A stretch of 64,000 nucleotides of DNA from Malus domestica (lineage: Eukaryota; Streptophyta; Magnoliopsida; Rosales; Rosaceae). Below the pieces are notes generated by a model. The model was not told the origin of the DNA. It did not search any database and saw nothing but the letters and a program-made list of their open reading frames with translations. Both the position numbers and the translations under genes were made by a program. Positions 46,514 through 58,300 of this stretch are shown in pieces. The stretch's first letter is position 1, and each line of letters starts with the position of its first letter. The DNA lies in the NCBI RefSeq assembly GCF_042453785.1, contig NC_091677.1:5675501-5739500 (forward strand), given 5' to 3'.

Positions 46514-49500
46514 ATGACTAGTGGGAAAGTTAGTTGTCTAGCAGATAGTGCAACCACACACACAGTTTTGAGTGAATGCATCTATTTCACTAACTTTATA
46601 CCTAAAAATGCACATCTGACAACCCTCTTAGGCCCATCCAACCTAATTGAAAGATATGGTAAGGCACGTATAATATTGTCCAATGGTACAATCTTGACCA
46701 TTTCTGAGGCACTTTTTTCTCCACGTTCCGGAAGAACGTTTTTAAGTTTCAAGGACATTAGAGATAACAATTACCACACTGAAACCCACGTAGGAAACAG
46801 AGTTAAATTTCTGTGCATAACTTCATATGAATATGGCTAGAAGTGTATTCTATAGAAGATGGAGCGTATCTCGAGTGGTCTGTTTACTACAACCATATGC
46901 CCCATAGAATTCCACTATGTGGCCGACCCTACTACTGGGACCGCACACGAAATTACATTTTGGTATTATCATTTGGGACATTATGGACGGATAGCGATGC
47001 ACTGTATCCTCAAATTTTCACACGGGCATCCACTAACCTGAAATTTAGGTTCGATCCAAGGAAACACATGTCAAACATGTTCAATGGGAAAGCTTATTAC
47101 AAAGCCTTCTTATGACAAGATTCGTTCGAATCTTCCCATTTTTCTACAACGGATTCAGGGGGATATTTATGGACTGATTCACTATCCCTGTGGACCATTT
47201 AGATACTTTATGATTTTGGTTGACACTTCCACACGTTGGTAACACGTGTGCTTGTTGTCCACAAGGAACGTTGCATTCTCCAAACTATTGGCTCAGGTTA
47301 TCAAGCTTAAGGCTCACCACCCTGATTATTTGATCAAATTTATTCAATTGGATAATGTTGGAGAATTCTCATCTAAAACTTTTTATAACTATTGCATGTC
47401 GGTTGGGATTGAAGTTGAACATCATGTACCCCATGTTCACACCCAGAACGACCTGGTAGAGGCTTTCATTAAGCGCTTACAAATGATAGCTCGATCGTTG
47501 ATCATACGTACCAAGCTCCCAATCGCTGCTTGGGGCTATGCAATATTGCACGCAACAAAGTTGGTCCGCTTGAGGCCTGTTGTGACACAACTATTTAGCG
47601 CCCTTAAGTTGGTTACCAGATACGAACCTGAAATATCGTATATGCGTGTATTGTGCGGTATATGTGCCGATCTCGCCGCCCTTACGTACAAAAATGAGGC
47701 ATCAGCGAAAGATGTGAATCCATGTCGAATATGATTCTTCTTCGATTATTCGTTACTTAAAACCTTTAACATGCGATATGTTTACGGCTCATTTCGCGGA
47801 TTGTCACTTCTATGAGACAATTTTCTCGTCGTTAGGGGGAGATAAGAACGAATTATCATGGACGAGTCCCACTTTGTCTCATTTAGATCGCCGCACTGCT
47901 CAGTCTGAAACTGAAGTGCAGTGCATATTAGATCTCCAGAGCATGCCAGATGCTTTCATCTATCTAGCGCACGTGACAATATCACATATTCCAGCTATGA
48001 ATATGCCTGCAAAGATGGATGTACCTAATGTACGATGGACTTCCCTCTTGGAGGCCCATGACGCTAATATTGGTGATCCATGTACATTAGTGGCTAGCCA
48101 ATCATCTGCTCCTACATAAAAACATGGCAGACCCCTTGGTTTAAAGGATTCACACCCTCAAAAGAGGAAATCCACATCACAAGGTCTTGAAGAGCCTACC
48201 GTGAATCTGATTATCGCTTACTTATTCTATCCAACTCATGAGGAAATTCTAGATTACGGAATCGTCCTTGAAGAGACGAATCCTCATCCCAAGAATCGTG
48301 AGATTTCGGTCTATTATGCTAGCTTAGATGATGTGTGGCGTAGAAATGAGATAATTGTCGACGTTGCATTATCATTTGCAGTAGCTACTGAGATTATGTT
48401 AAGTGATGACATTGAACCGCGTTTCGTTGATGAATGTCGATGTAGAACTGATTGATCAAACTGGAAACAAGCAATCCAAGTTGAACTCGATTCGCTTGCG
48501 AAACGTAAGGTGTTTAGACTTGTAGCTCCTACTCCTCCACATGTGAAGCCCGTTTGCTATAAATGGGTTTTCGTTCGGAAGCGTAACGAGAAGAATGAAA
48601 TTGTGCATTAAAAAACTCGTCTTGTTGCACAAGGCTTCTCACAACGCCCCAATATTGACTATAACAAAACTTATTCACCAGTTATGGATGTGATTACTTT
48701 TTGCTACCTTGTCAGTTTGGTAGTTTCCGAAAAACTGGATATGTAGCTGATGGACGTAGTAACCGCGTATCTCTATAGGGATCTTGATATGGAAATCTAT
48801 ATGAAAGTTCCTGAATGACTTACATTGACTGGTTCAAATATTTCTAAACCCCGAAACATGCTCTTAATTCGGCCGAAGTGTTCACTCTACGGTTTGAAAC
48901 AATCAAGAAGAATGTGGTGTAACCGTCTAAGTGAGTATTTGACTAGTCAGGGATATGTGAACAACGAACTATACCCTTGTGTGTTCATTAAGAAGTCACA
49001 TTCTGGATTTGTGATTGTTGCAATATATGTCAATGACATGAATCTTATCGAAACTCCTGAAGAGCTCGCAAGAATTGTCATGCACCTGAAGTTAGAATTT
49101 AAGATGAAAGATCTAGGTAAAACTTGATATTGTCTCGGTCTCGAGATAGAGCATTGTTTGGATGTAATCCTAGTATATCAATCGAACTACACCCAAAATG
49201 TGTTGTGCCGTTTTAATGAGGATGAAGCGAAGCATTCGAGTACTCCTATGGTCGTTCGATCGCTAGATGCAAAACGAGATCCCTTCCGTTCGAATGAGGA
49301 TGATAAAGAGATTTTGGAGCCTGAAGTTCCTTATCTAGGTGCGATAAGCACTTTATTGTACTTAGCTCAATGCACAAGACCCGACATCTCATTTGTTGTT
49401 AATCTTTTGGCAAGATACAGTAATGCACCAACATGTAGACATTGGATTGGCGTGAAAGACATCTTCTATTACCTTAAGGGTACTACAGATTTGGGCTTGT

Positions 49501-49931
49501 TTTATCCTTATGGATCCTCGAGTGATGCCACACCTTTTGATTCTTGTGTCGATTCTCGCCTTGGTGGTTATGCTGACGCAGGATACTTATCTGATCCGTA
49601 CAATGCGCGTTCTCAAACCGGTTATGTCTTTACCATTGGAGGCACCATAATCTCTTGGAGGTCAACTAAACAGACCTTAGTTGCCCATTTGTCTAACCGT
49701 GCTGAAATTCTTGCCTTACATGAAGCAACTCAGGAATGCTTTTGGTTGAGAGCAGTTGTGGGCCATATTCGAAGCTCTTGGAATCTTTATCCCGCCGTTG
49801 ATGTCCTGACGACGATATTTGAAGATAATGCAACACATATCGAACAACTTAATAAGGGTTGCATCAAAGGAGACAACACCAAGCACATTACGTTGAAGTT
49901 CTTCTTTTCACATCAACAACAAGAGCATTAG
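46514..49931 (+). pseudogene. Copia pol remnant (protease, integrase, RT, RNase H)
   Basis: Protease remnant near 46540 with LADSATTHTVL. Integrase core remnants lie at about 47150-47730 (IQLDNVGEFSSKTF, HTQNDLVEAFIKRLQ). Reverse transcriptase fragments run from about 48460 to 49130 (KWVFVRKRN, LYGLKQSRRMWCNRL, and YVNDMNL where active elements have YVDD). RNase H is at 49158-49931 (GYADAGYLSDPYNARSQTGY, HEATQECFWLRAVV, EDNATHIEQL). Stops and frame changes separate the parts, and the YVDD catalytic motif is altered to YVND. The element cannot make its own enzyme. Confidence 0.9.
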
Positions 49932-50478
49932 AAGATTGAAGTCGCGCAAATTTTTTCACAAGATAGTCTGGTCGATCTTTTTCACCAAATCATTACCGAA
50001 GACGACGTTTCAGAAGTTTGTTCATGGAATTGGTATGCGTAAACTTTCCGAGTTGTAACTTTGCTATTTCTCTTTGGAATTGTGTCAAACTCAGGGAGAG
50101 TATCCTAAAGATACTTGCTTGATCTTAATGTACTCTTTTTCCTTACGATTATGAGCATTTATCCCTACTAAATTTTTGCTACCTAACTAGGTTTTAACAA
50201 GGCACCCACCTTGGGCTGGTCATATCCCTGAAGACATCTCGTAGACGTTTTTTTTTACTTTGCATTTCTCATACATTTTTCCTTAGACTATGAATTTTGT
50301 CACTACTCGGGTTTTTGCCATAGCCTTAGGGTTTTTTTTAGTGAGACTTACTACTTATGCAAGTTTCTACCTTATTGAGAATAAACGTTGTTCCTTAGAA
50401 TCAGTGCCGATGAGTCGACTTCCTCAACTTCTGCATGATATTAAATCTACCTTGAGTATTTACACACTCAAGGGGGAG

Positions 50479-50736
50479 TGCTGTAAACATTCCTAGTTTA
50501 AGTGTGATTGTGTAAATCCTAAATTAGATTTGATTCTAGTTATCTTTTCCTATTACAACTTGTATTACTTGGGGAAGAAGGAATATCTTCTCTCCCTTTA
50601 CTACTATAAATAAAGGCACAATGCAGGATGGATAACAACACACAATCCCCTACAATTCTACGAACTCATCTCTCTCAATCTCTCTTCACCGCTGCCCCCC
50701 CCCCCTTAATCTTGTCAGATAAAATAGACTACAACA
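50479..50736 (+). repeat. 3' LTR of the old copia element
   Basis: 258 bp. It retains ACTATAAATAAAGGC, a likely TATA box, followed by GATAACAACACAC. A homopolymer C run sits near its end. Confidence 0.9.
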
Positions 50737-50741
50737 AATTA

Positions 50742-51599
50742 ATATATATTGTAATTTTTGGAACTAAATTATTTTGAAAATAACTTCTTCTTCAAACTTC
50801 TTCACTTATAAGATTTTATTTTTTGTCATCAATCCCTATAAAATATTTCAAACCAAAGAGAAATATTGGGCTTTGTTTTAGCAAAAAAAAAAAAGAAATA
50901 CTTGGGCTTTTGAGCTTGGGTTTCCCTTTCTACTTTATTAGGGATTTCCTACCAAAACGATGGTGAAAAAAAGAGTTTACCTTACTATTTAAAATTCGAT
51001 ACTTGAGACACACAGTATTTTGGTCTGGTGGTATTCTTCTTTATTTAGAAGTGAGAGTCTTGTGTTCGAATCTAGTGGATAATGAATTCGATACCAAATT
51101 AGGCTGCTCATAGTGTGACTTAGCTGAACTCCCCTCCCTTTAGTGTAAAAATATCGATGTACTCGAAAAAAAATTTCGATACTTAAGGGTCAAACTTATA
51201 AAAATTGTGTTTTTACTTATTGATAAAGGGAACCCCAATGCAAATTCATGTTTGGGCAACTTAAGCACAACTGGAATCGAATATTTACTTGTTTACACTT
51301 TTTTCGCGTGACATTTAGACAGACAGAGTTAAAAATGAGAATTTGGGAATACACACATCACCAATCTTCTGCCTTAAAAGGTTTTTCTGTAAATGTAGCC
51401 AGAGCTAGATATTTATCCGCCTATTATGCATCTCTTCACTCGTGTAGCGCATCAAGACTGAGCTAGATATTATTGGCGTATCCAGACGAACGGAGGTGAA
51501 AAGTGGCGTGCGGGTAATTTGGTAATATAAAACACCCTTCTCCTTGCGTGGGGAGTAAAACCTAGGTTTTTTCTTGGATATTATATAAGTATTTCGACT
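50742..51599. other. Intergenic before the HAC gene
   Basis: AT-rich spacer containing one SINE (51005-51174). From about 51540 the sequence becomes leader-like for the HAC gene. No other feature is supported. Confidence 0.5.
51005..51174 (+). mobile_element. tRNA-derived SINE, copy 2
   Basis: Homologous to 3553-3725. It has the A-box-like TTTGGTCTGGTGGTATTC, the B-box-like GTTCGAATCTAGTGGAT, GAATTCGATACCAAATTAGG, and an A-rich end. Direct repeats TTCGATACTT flank it (50995-51004 and 51175-51184). Length, Pol III boxes, A-tail and target duplication together support a SINE. Confidence 0.8.
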
Positions 51600-52370
51600 G
51601 ACCGCTCCTGCTTAGTATTTGTCTCTCTCAAACATTCACTTAAACTATTCAATAAAAAGCTTCAGTGGGCCACCACCGATGGTAACGTCGAGGACGCAAA
51701 CTTCAGCTTCAAGCCAATAAAGAAAAAGAGGAAATTACAGGTCTTTTTCCTTAAACCCTATCCCTCTTTATTTTTTCCAATTAGGGTTTTTCTCGATTTC
51801 CCTCCTCTTTGCTTCCTGCTGATTTTTTTAGGGGTTTCTGACTTCGTTGCTGATTGCAATTCGGCCGTGGCCGGCGGCGTTAAATCCCAATTCTTGTTTC
51901 CGACTCGCCGTTGATCGCAATTTTGTTGCGTAATTTGATGACTTATAATTTTTTTTAAAAATTTAATTGAATGGTTTTTTTAGTGGGATAATTTGAGCAG
52001 CGAATTGCTGAATTTTGGATTTGGGGGATTAGGGATTTTAGCTCTCGGCGAGGTAAAGATTTGTAATTTGTTGAAAAAATTGGGGGATTGATAATTGTGT
52101 TTGCAAATTGGCGATTTGAGCGAATTGATGAATTTGATTATTTTAATAGGATTTTGAAATTTAATTTAGTATAATGTGATGGTTTCGCGTGGAAAATCAT
52201 GATTGAAACGTGGTAATTGGTAAATGTTATCAACCAGCAGCTGCATTGTTATCGAGATTATTATTTTGTGGATGAAACTTTAATAATTTCCTGCAGTGTT
52301 GATGCACACTCAAACATTCTGTTTGTAATTTTTCATACTAAATGTTTGGTAATTTACAGTTTCAGCATGA
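51600..52370 (+). promoter_or_regulatory. HAC 5' leader with probable intron and short uORF
   Basis: A leader exon seems to end at 51740 (gaaattacag|gtcttt). The next acceptor is at 52359 (atttacag|tttcag), 11 nt before the chosen ATG. The leader contains a 13-codon uORF at 51679-51720 (MVTSRTQTSASSQ). An ATG at 52367 overlaps the main start and stops after five codons. These could lower translation of the main frame. Splicing is inferred from site quality only. Confidence 0.45.
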
Positions 52371-55300
52371 ATGAAGTCTCATAAAATCAGCAAGATGGAT
52401 GTACAAATATACAATTCAGAACAAACTCTTGGCCATATGCCAAACAACCCGGGGCTGAATTCGAGTCCTTTTTTGCCGGGAGGGGATAGTTTACGCCGTC
52501 AAGCATTAAAATGCCCAGTAGGTTACTTGAGGGATTGGCGCAAAGGTCCTAAAGTTATCCGCTTTCGTAATTTCGTTAGGAAACTACTGTAAGTCTCTTA
52601 CAGCTCGTATTTCAACATAAGCAGATATATTAAACTACGCTTGCCTAGTCTTAAGAATTTGTTTTATTTGTTCTGACTTTTGAAATTCTTCCACAGTAAT
52701 GAATACTTCTTAATACGTACCAATTACGGGTGTGGAGAGATGGCATCTGATTATGCGGCTGTGGTGGAGAACCAGCTATTTATGGAGGCTATTTCTGAGG
52801 TCTGCATTCACATTAAATTGAATTTAGCTTGATAAGTTTGTTATTTTATCTTTGTTTTTGCTACTAAATGGGAAAAACTTAATAGCCAATCGTGGCCATG
52901 CTATTGGAAATACCTTTTGTATTCTGATGCTTAATAATTAGTCCTTGTAACATGTTTTTGAGTAACTCGGTGACCTCATCAACTAGCTTCAAATTCTTTT
53001 AAGAAAAAAACTTGTTACTTGAATCGTGTAGGATATATTTTGCTATCTCGTCTGCCTGAAACTTTATGAATATGTGTTAGTTATCCTGAATTTTTCAAAT
53101 TTTGATATATTTTAGGAGGAGTATGTGAATGTGGAAACATTATCTCATCGGCTGCAAAAATTACTCAACCTATATGATGCAAACTCCAGTCAACCAGCAG
53201 TTTCTGCAGAAACACCTTTCAACTGCTTGGGTGGTGCTAGTAGATCTGACTCCGTTTGTAATAATGCATTCATAGCTAACAATGCTGACGATGTTAACCT
53301 CATAAAAGGTGGGCCATTTGAACCGTCCATCATAAACATAATTAACAATTGGTTAGTTTTGGACATATTTATCTAATAGCATAATTAATTTCTCTTGCAG
53401 GGTTCCCTTTTAATGGTGATAAGCAGGGAGATACTAAAAGATTCATTACTTCCGATGAACTGGACATGCCTTGCCTGACAGGCCTAAGACAGGCTTCTTC
53501 TGAGACTGTTGTTCCTTTTGAGGATGCTTCAACATCAGTCGCTGCATACTCCAATGCCAATCAAGGATATCTGAATTACATTTCTGGCATATCATCTGAT
53601 TGTCAGGTTCAACAGCAACATCTTGGCCATGGTATGGGTTTGTTTTTGGTCCCCAAATCATATAATCTGAATTACATTCCTGGAGATGTAATTCTTGATT
53701 CCATATTTAGCTACAGGCTATAACTTAGTATCTAAATGACATACTCCTTTGAGATTTTTGATGACTTTATTAAGATGTCTTGGTTTTGCTCTGAATTACT
53801 GTAGAAGTAGCATTATTGTGTTCTTATTATGAAACAACATAGTTGGATCCAAGGCCATATTGCTCATGCTCCCCAAGTTCTCCCATTTTACATTTGATAA
53901 ACTTGCTTGCTATATTGTATGTTCACTGATCCAATATGTTCTCAAGCAGACTATTTGCATCTGTTTATCAACAGGCGTGCACTTATTTAGAGTTGTAAAT
54001 TATGTTATTAGAGAATTTATATTTCTAGAAGTAAATATATTATATAGGAAAAGTGTAAAACATACTTGAGTTTAACTAGTCTATCCGCTCAAACATCTTC
54101 ACTAAACCCTTTATGCTGTTTGCCTGCTTCTAACAAGTTTTTTTTTTTTTTTTTTGGTAAAGTTGGATCCTCTAAATTCGAAGGTCGTTTGGGGAGTAAC
54201 CAGAATGCTCAATCGGTTGTTTTTCCATCCACAGAGGGAGAGTTTTCAGTGTTTTCCTCTTCTAACTTGCTGATCCCTCAACATGTTCCAACGGATGTTC
54301 CTGTAATCTCCAGAGAGATCTCAACTCTTGAGGATATATTGCAATCTTGCTCCCAGATGATAAAGTGTCAACATAACCGGAAACGATCCCTTCATCCATT
54401 AATGTGGTCTCAGGTTCCTCCAGTACAGTCACATGGTGCTCACCAGTATGCTTCAGATGGACCCAGTGCAGGAAACATTGAAGATATGCTGCCTTCATCA
54501 AAAAGGTTGAAGATGGGTAACAAATATGGAAGTAATCATCTATTGGCTCCTTCAGTTGTTCAACATTGTGTTCCTGGAGGACTTTCATATCTGCAGCAAG
54601 AGTCTAAATCTCCTACATCCATTAATTCTGAGGACATAGTGCAATCTTGTTCTCAGACGATAAAGTGTCACCATAACCAAAAACAATCCTCTCATCCATT
54701 GAAGCGGCCTCAGGCTCCTCCAGAACAGTCACATGGTGCTCAACAGTATGCTTCAGATGGACCCAGTTCAGGAGGCATCAAAGATTTGCTGCCCTTGTCA
54801 AACATGTTGAAGACGGATAATAAAAAAGAAAGTTCTCATGTATTGGCTCCTTCAGTTGTTCAAATTTGTCTTCCTGGAGGACTTTCAGATCTGCATCAAC
54901 AGTCTGAATCTCCTGTATCTATAAGTTCTGAGGATATAGTGCAATCTTGCTCCCAGAAGATAAAGGCTCAGCATAACCGAAAACGACCCTTTCATCCATA
55001 TTTGCAGCCTCAGTTTCCTCCTGAACAGTCACATGGTGATCAACAGTATGCTTTAAATGGACCCAGTTCAGGAGATATTGAAGATATGTTGCCATCGTCA
55101 AAAAAGTTGAAGATGGAGAACAAAAATGAAAATTACCATATATTGGCTCCTTCAGTCATTCAACCTTGTGCTCCTGAAGGACCTTCATATCTGCAGCAAC
55201 AATCTGAATCTCCTGTATCTATTAACTCTGAAGTAACACATGTGGAGATGGAACCAGTAAATAATTCCATACAAGAATCAATGAGGATCAATGACGTTAC

Positions 55301-58300
55301 AAAATGTGATTCTGACAATATCCTTAAACTGAACTCTGAGAGTGTGCCCATTCCTTCTGGGGAAGGATCTGCTTGTCATCAGAGGGAACAGATAGACCTT
55401 ACTAGCAGTAGTGAGATTATAGACAATGTGAAAGAATTTTCTGGAAGAATGGGGTCGAATAGTTTCCATTTTTTCTCAGAAGAGCTTAAAGAGGGAACTG
55501 TGAGGACTGAGTTCATCCAGACAGAGCCAGAACCAGACTCTGATTTTGAGGAAGTAATAAAGCCACAGAATCCAGAAACAAATAGTGTCCTATTGACGGA
55601 ACTATTTAAACAAGAGAAAATCAAGGAACATTTATCGAATCTTGGGCAGAGCATTGATAAGGTAATAATTTTATATTCATCATTACTACTGCTCCAAGAG
55701 TTTCAACTGTTTTTAATTGCCAAGGTTTTCATTCACTTAGCATGAAGGGTAATATTCTCATGCATGTTGTTTAAAACAGAGTATCTTGATGGAAGACAGA
55801 GAAAACAGTGAGAAAGTGTGTCAGTTGTGCGCATTAGGAAAGCTGTTTTTTGCCCCTGCACAAATATATTGCTCATGCTGTGGTCTCCGTATCAAGCGCG
55901 GTGTAAACTATTACTGCACACTAGACGAGCATAGTTCACGATATTGTTTTTGTAACTTGTGCTATAAGGGGTCTCGAAGAGGAAATATCTCATTTCATGG
56001 GATCCGTATCTCAAAGGCAACACTTGGTAGAAAGAAGAACGATGAGGAAACTGAAGAACCGGTAAGTAAAGTCATACTGACTTCTTATCTTCTGAGATCG
56101 TGAAAGTAATTACTTAATTACTGAGGCTTTTTATGTGCTTGCAGTGGGTTCAATGTGATAAATGCAAGGGCTGGCAACATCAGATATGTGCTGTCTTGAA
56201 TGATAAAAGTGCTTTGGGAGGCCAAGCTGAGAACACATGTCTCAAATGCTTGTTAAAAGAAACAGAATGTGGGGAGCTCAAGAACTTACCAAAGAGTTCT
56301 GTTTTCAGTGCAAAAGATCTGCCAACTACCATGCTTAGTGACCATATAGAACAAAGACTCTTTAGGCGCCTCAAGCAAGAGAGAGAAGAGAGAGCAAAGG
56401 TCGAAGGAAAAGAGTTTTTTGAGGTAAGAAGTAATCTTCGATTTGGAATATAGTACTTTCAGCTTATCTGATTTATTTTTCATTCTACTGAGAATTTTAT
56501 TTGTTTTGAGATTTGCGCAATTTTGATCACTGGATAGATGTCGTGAGATGAATGCCTAGCGATTAGGAATAATCAATTTAATCATGGGCGGCTTGATCTT
56601 TATTTTCTACCTAATGAAGTTGCTTGTTTTGGATAATCGTGTGTGTATCACCATACAGAAACGTTCATAATCTGAAGTCCTTTGAAGCTGCTTGTTTGTT
56701 ATGTTTTATCTTAATGGGTTGTTAGGTCCCAGGAACAGCGGGCTCTGTTGTCTAAATGGTTTGTTCTGTTGAAAGTGTAAAAAGAATACATCCAATCTAA
56801 TGAGAATAAATATTCTGCCTTTAAGTCACATGCTAATCAACTCAATCACGCCGGTTCAATGTAAATTAAATTTTGATTTGAAAGTCCTGTTTTGATATTC
56901 TCAAAGAATGTATCTACGGTATACAATCCTTTCTGTCTACTTATTGTTTATGTTTTGTTTGATGGGTTGTTAGGTTCCAGGAGCAGAAGATCTTGTTGTG
57001 AGAGTAGTGTTATCTGTTCAAAAAACACTAAAAGTTAAGCAGAGATTTTTGGATCTCTTTCATGATGAGAATTACCCTGCTGAATTCCCATACAAATCAA
57101 AGGTGAGACAGCTTTTACAATCCATAGACTTCTTTGTCCCACTGAATCTCCTCTCTTTCAGTATAATTGCTTGTTTGTTACAACTTTAGGAAAACCTAAT
57201 TGGACTTTTTTCTTTTTGCATCCAGGTTATTCTTTTGTTTCAGAAGATTGAAGGAGTAGATGTATGCCTTTTTGGATTGTATGTGCAGGAGTTTGGCTCA
57301 GAATGTAGTCACCCGAATAAGCGTTGTGTTTATATCTCATATCTGGATTCTATTAAGTACTTCAGGCCAGAGATAAAAACCGTGACTGGAGAAGCTCTTC
57401 GTACGTTTGTTTATCATGAAATACTGGTAGTTACCTCTTTTCCCTATCATTATTTAGTCCCATGTTATTGCTATGTAAATCGACATATGTTTACTTTCAT
57501 GTTCTGTTTTGCTATTTTTCTACAGATAGCTTACCTTGAGTTTTGCAAGAAACGAGGTTTTGTTACCTCCTACATATGGGCGTGTGCCCCTTTAAAGGGT
57601 GAAGATTATATATTACACTGCCATCCAGAAATGCAGAATATGCCCAAGCCTGAGAAGCTGCGGCAATGGTCTCCCTCTCACTCTGTCTCTCTCATATGTG
57701 TGTTTGTTTGTCCTTGTGTATGCATTTCTGCATATTTTCCTTCTCTGATTTTAACTAAGTCCCTTGTGCAGGTATCAGTCAATGATAAAAAAAGCAGCTG
57801 AAGAAAAAATTGTGGTCAGTCACACTAATTTATATGATCGGTTTTTTATCCCCACTGGGGAATGTAACTCCAAGGTAACAGCAACTCGTTTGCCATATTT
57901 TGATGGTGACTATTGGTCTGGTGCTACCGAGGATGCAATCAGGGCGATTGAACAAGGGATGGCAGATACACAGAAGAAATCAAAGAAAACAATAACAAAG
58001 AGAACTTTGAAAGCCATGGGGCATACAAATCCTTCTGATGGCTCTACCAAAGATATTCTTCTGATGCAGAGAGTAAGTATTCTAAACCTTTTCCTTTCTA
58101 TTTCTTCCTACTAAATTGGTGGCTTAAAAGCTATCTTCTAATTATCTTATTCTTCACTTTGCATACTCTAGATGAAGCAACCTTGGTGGCTTAAAATATA
58201 CCCTATCTAGTCAAGTGAGACCAGTGTGCGAACTCTGATAGATATGGGTACAAACAGAGCACAAACTAATGCTTGATTAATACGATCGCCTTCATTTTGA

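Larger units (their letters stand above)
43562..50736 (+). mobile_element. Old, decayed Ty1/copia retrotransposon
   Basis: Exact 5-bp repeats AATTA flank it (43557-43561 and 50737-50741). LTRs at 43562-43773 and 50479-50736 begin TGTTGTAAAC or TGCTGTAAAC and end CTACAACA. A polypurine tract AGGGGGAG precedes the 3' LTR. The interior reads in the plus direction as gag, protease, integrase, reverse transcriptase and RNase H, but with many stops and frameshifts. The LTRs differ by substitutions and a deletion, so the insertion is much older than the ICME copia. A separate solo LTR is nested in it at 45781-46139. Confidence 0.92.

Noticed and set aside
57661..57770. Extra coding segment after LRQW in the HAC gene
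   Set aside because: The frame stays open by chance through a CT-rich intron. Family alignment requires the splice from 57668 to 57772 to give the [13 protein letters not shown] junction.
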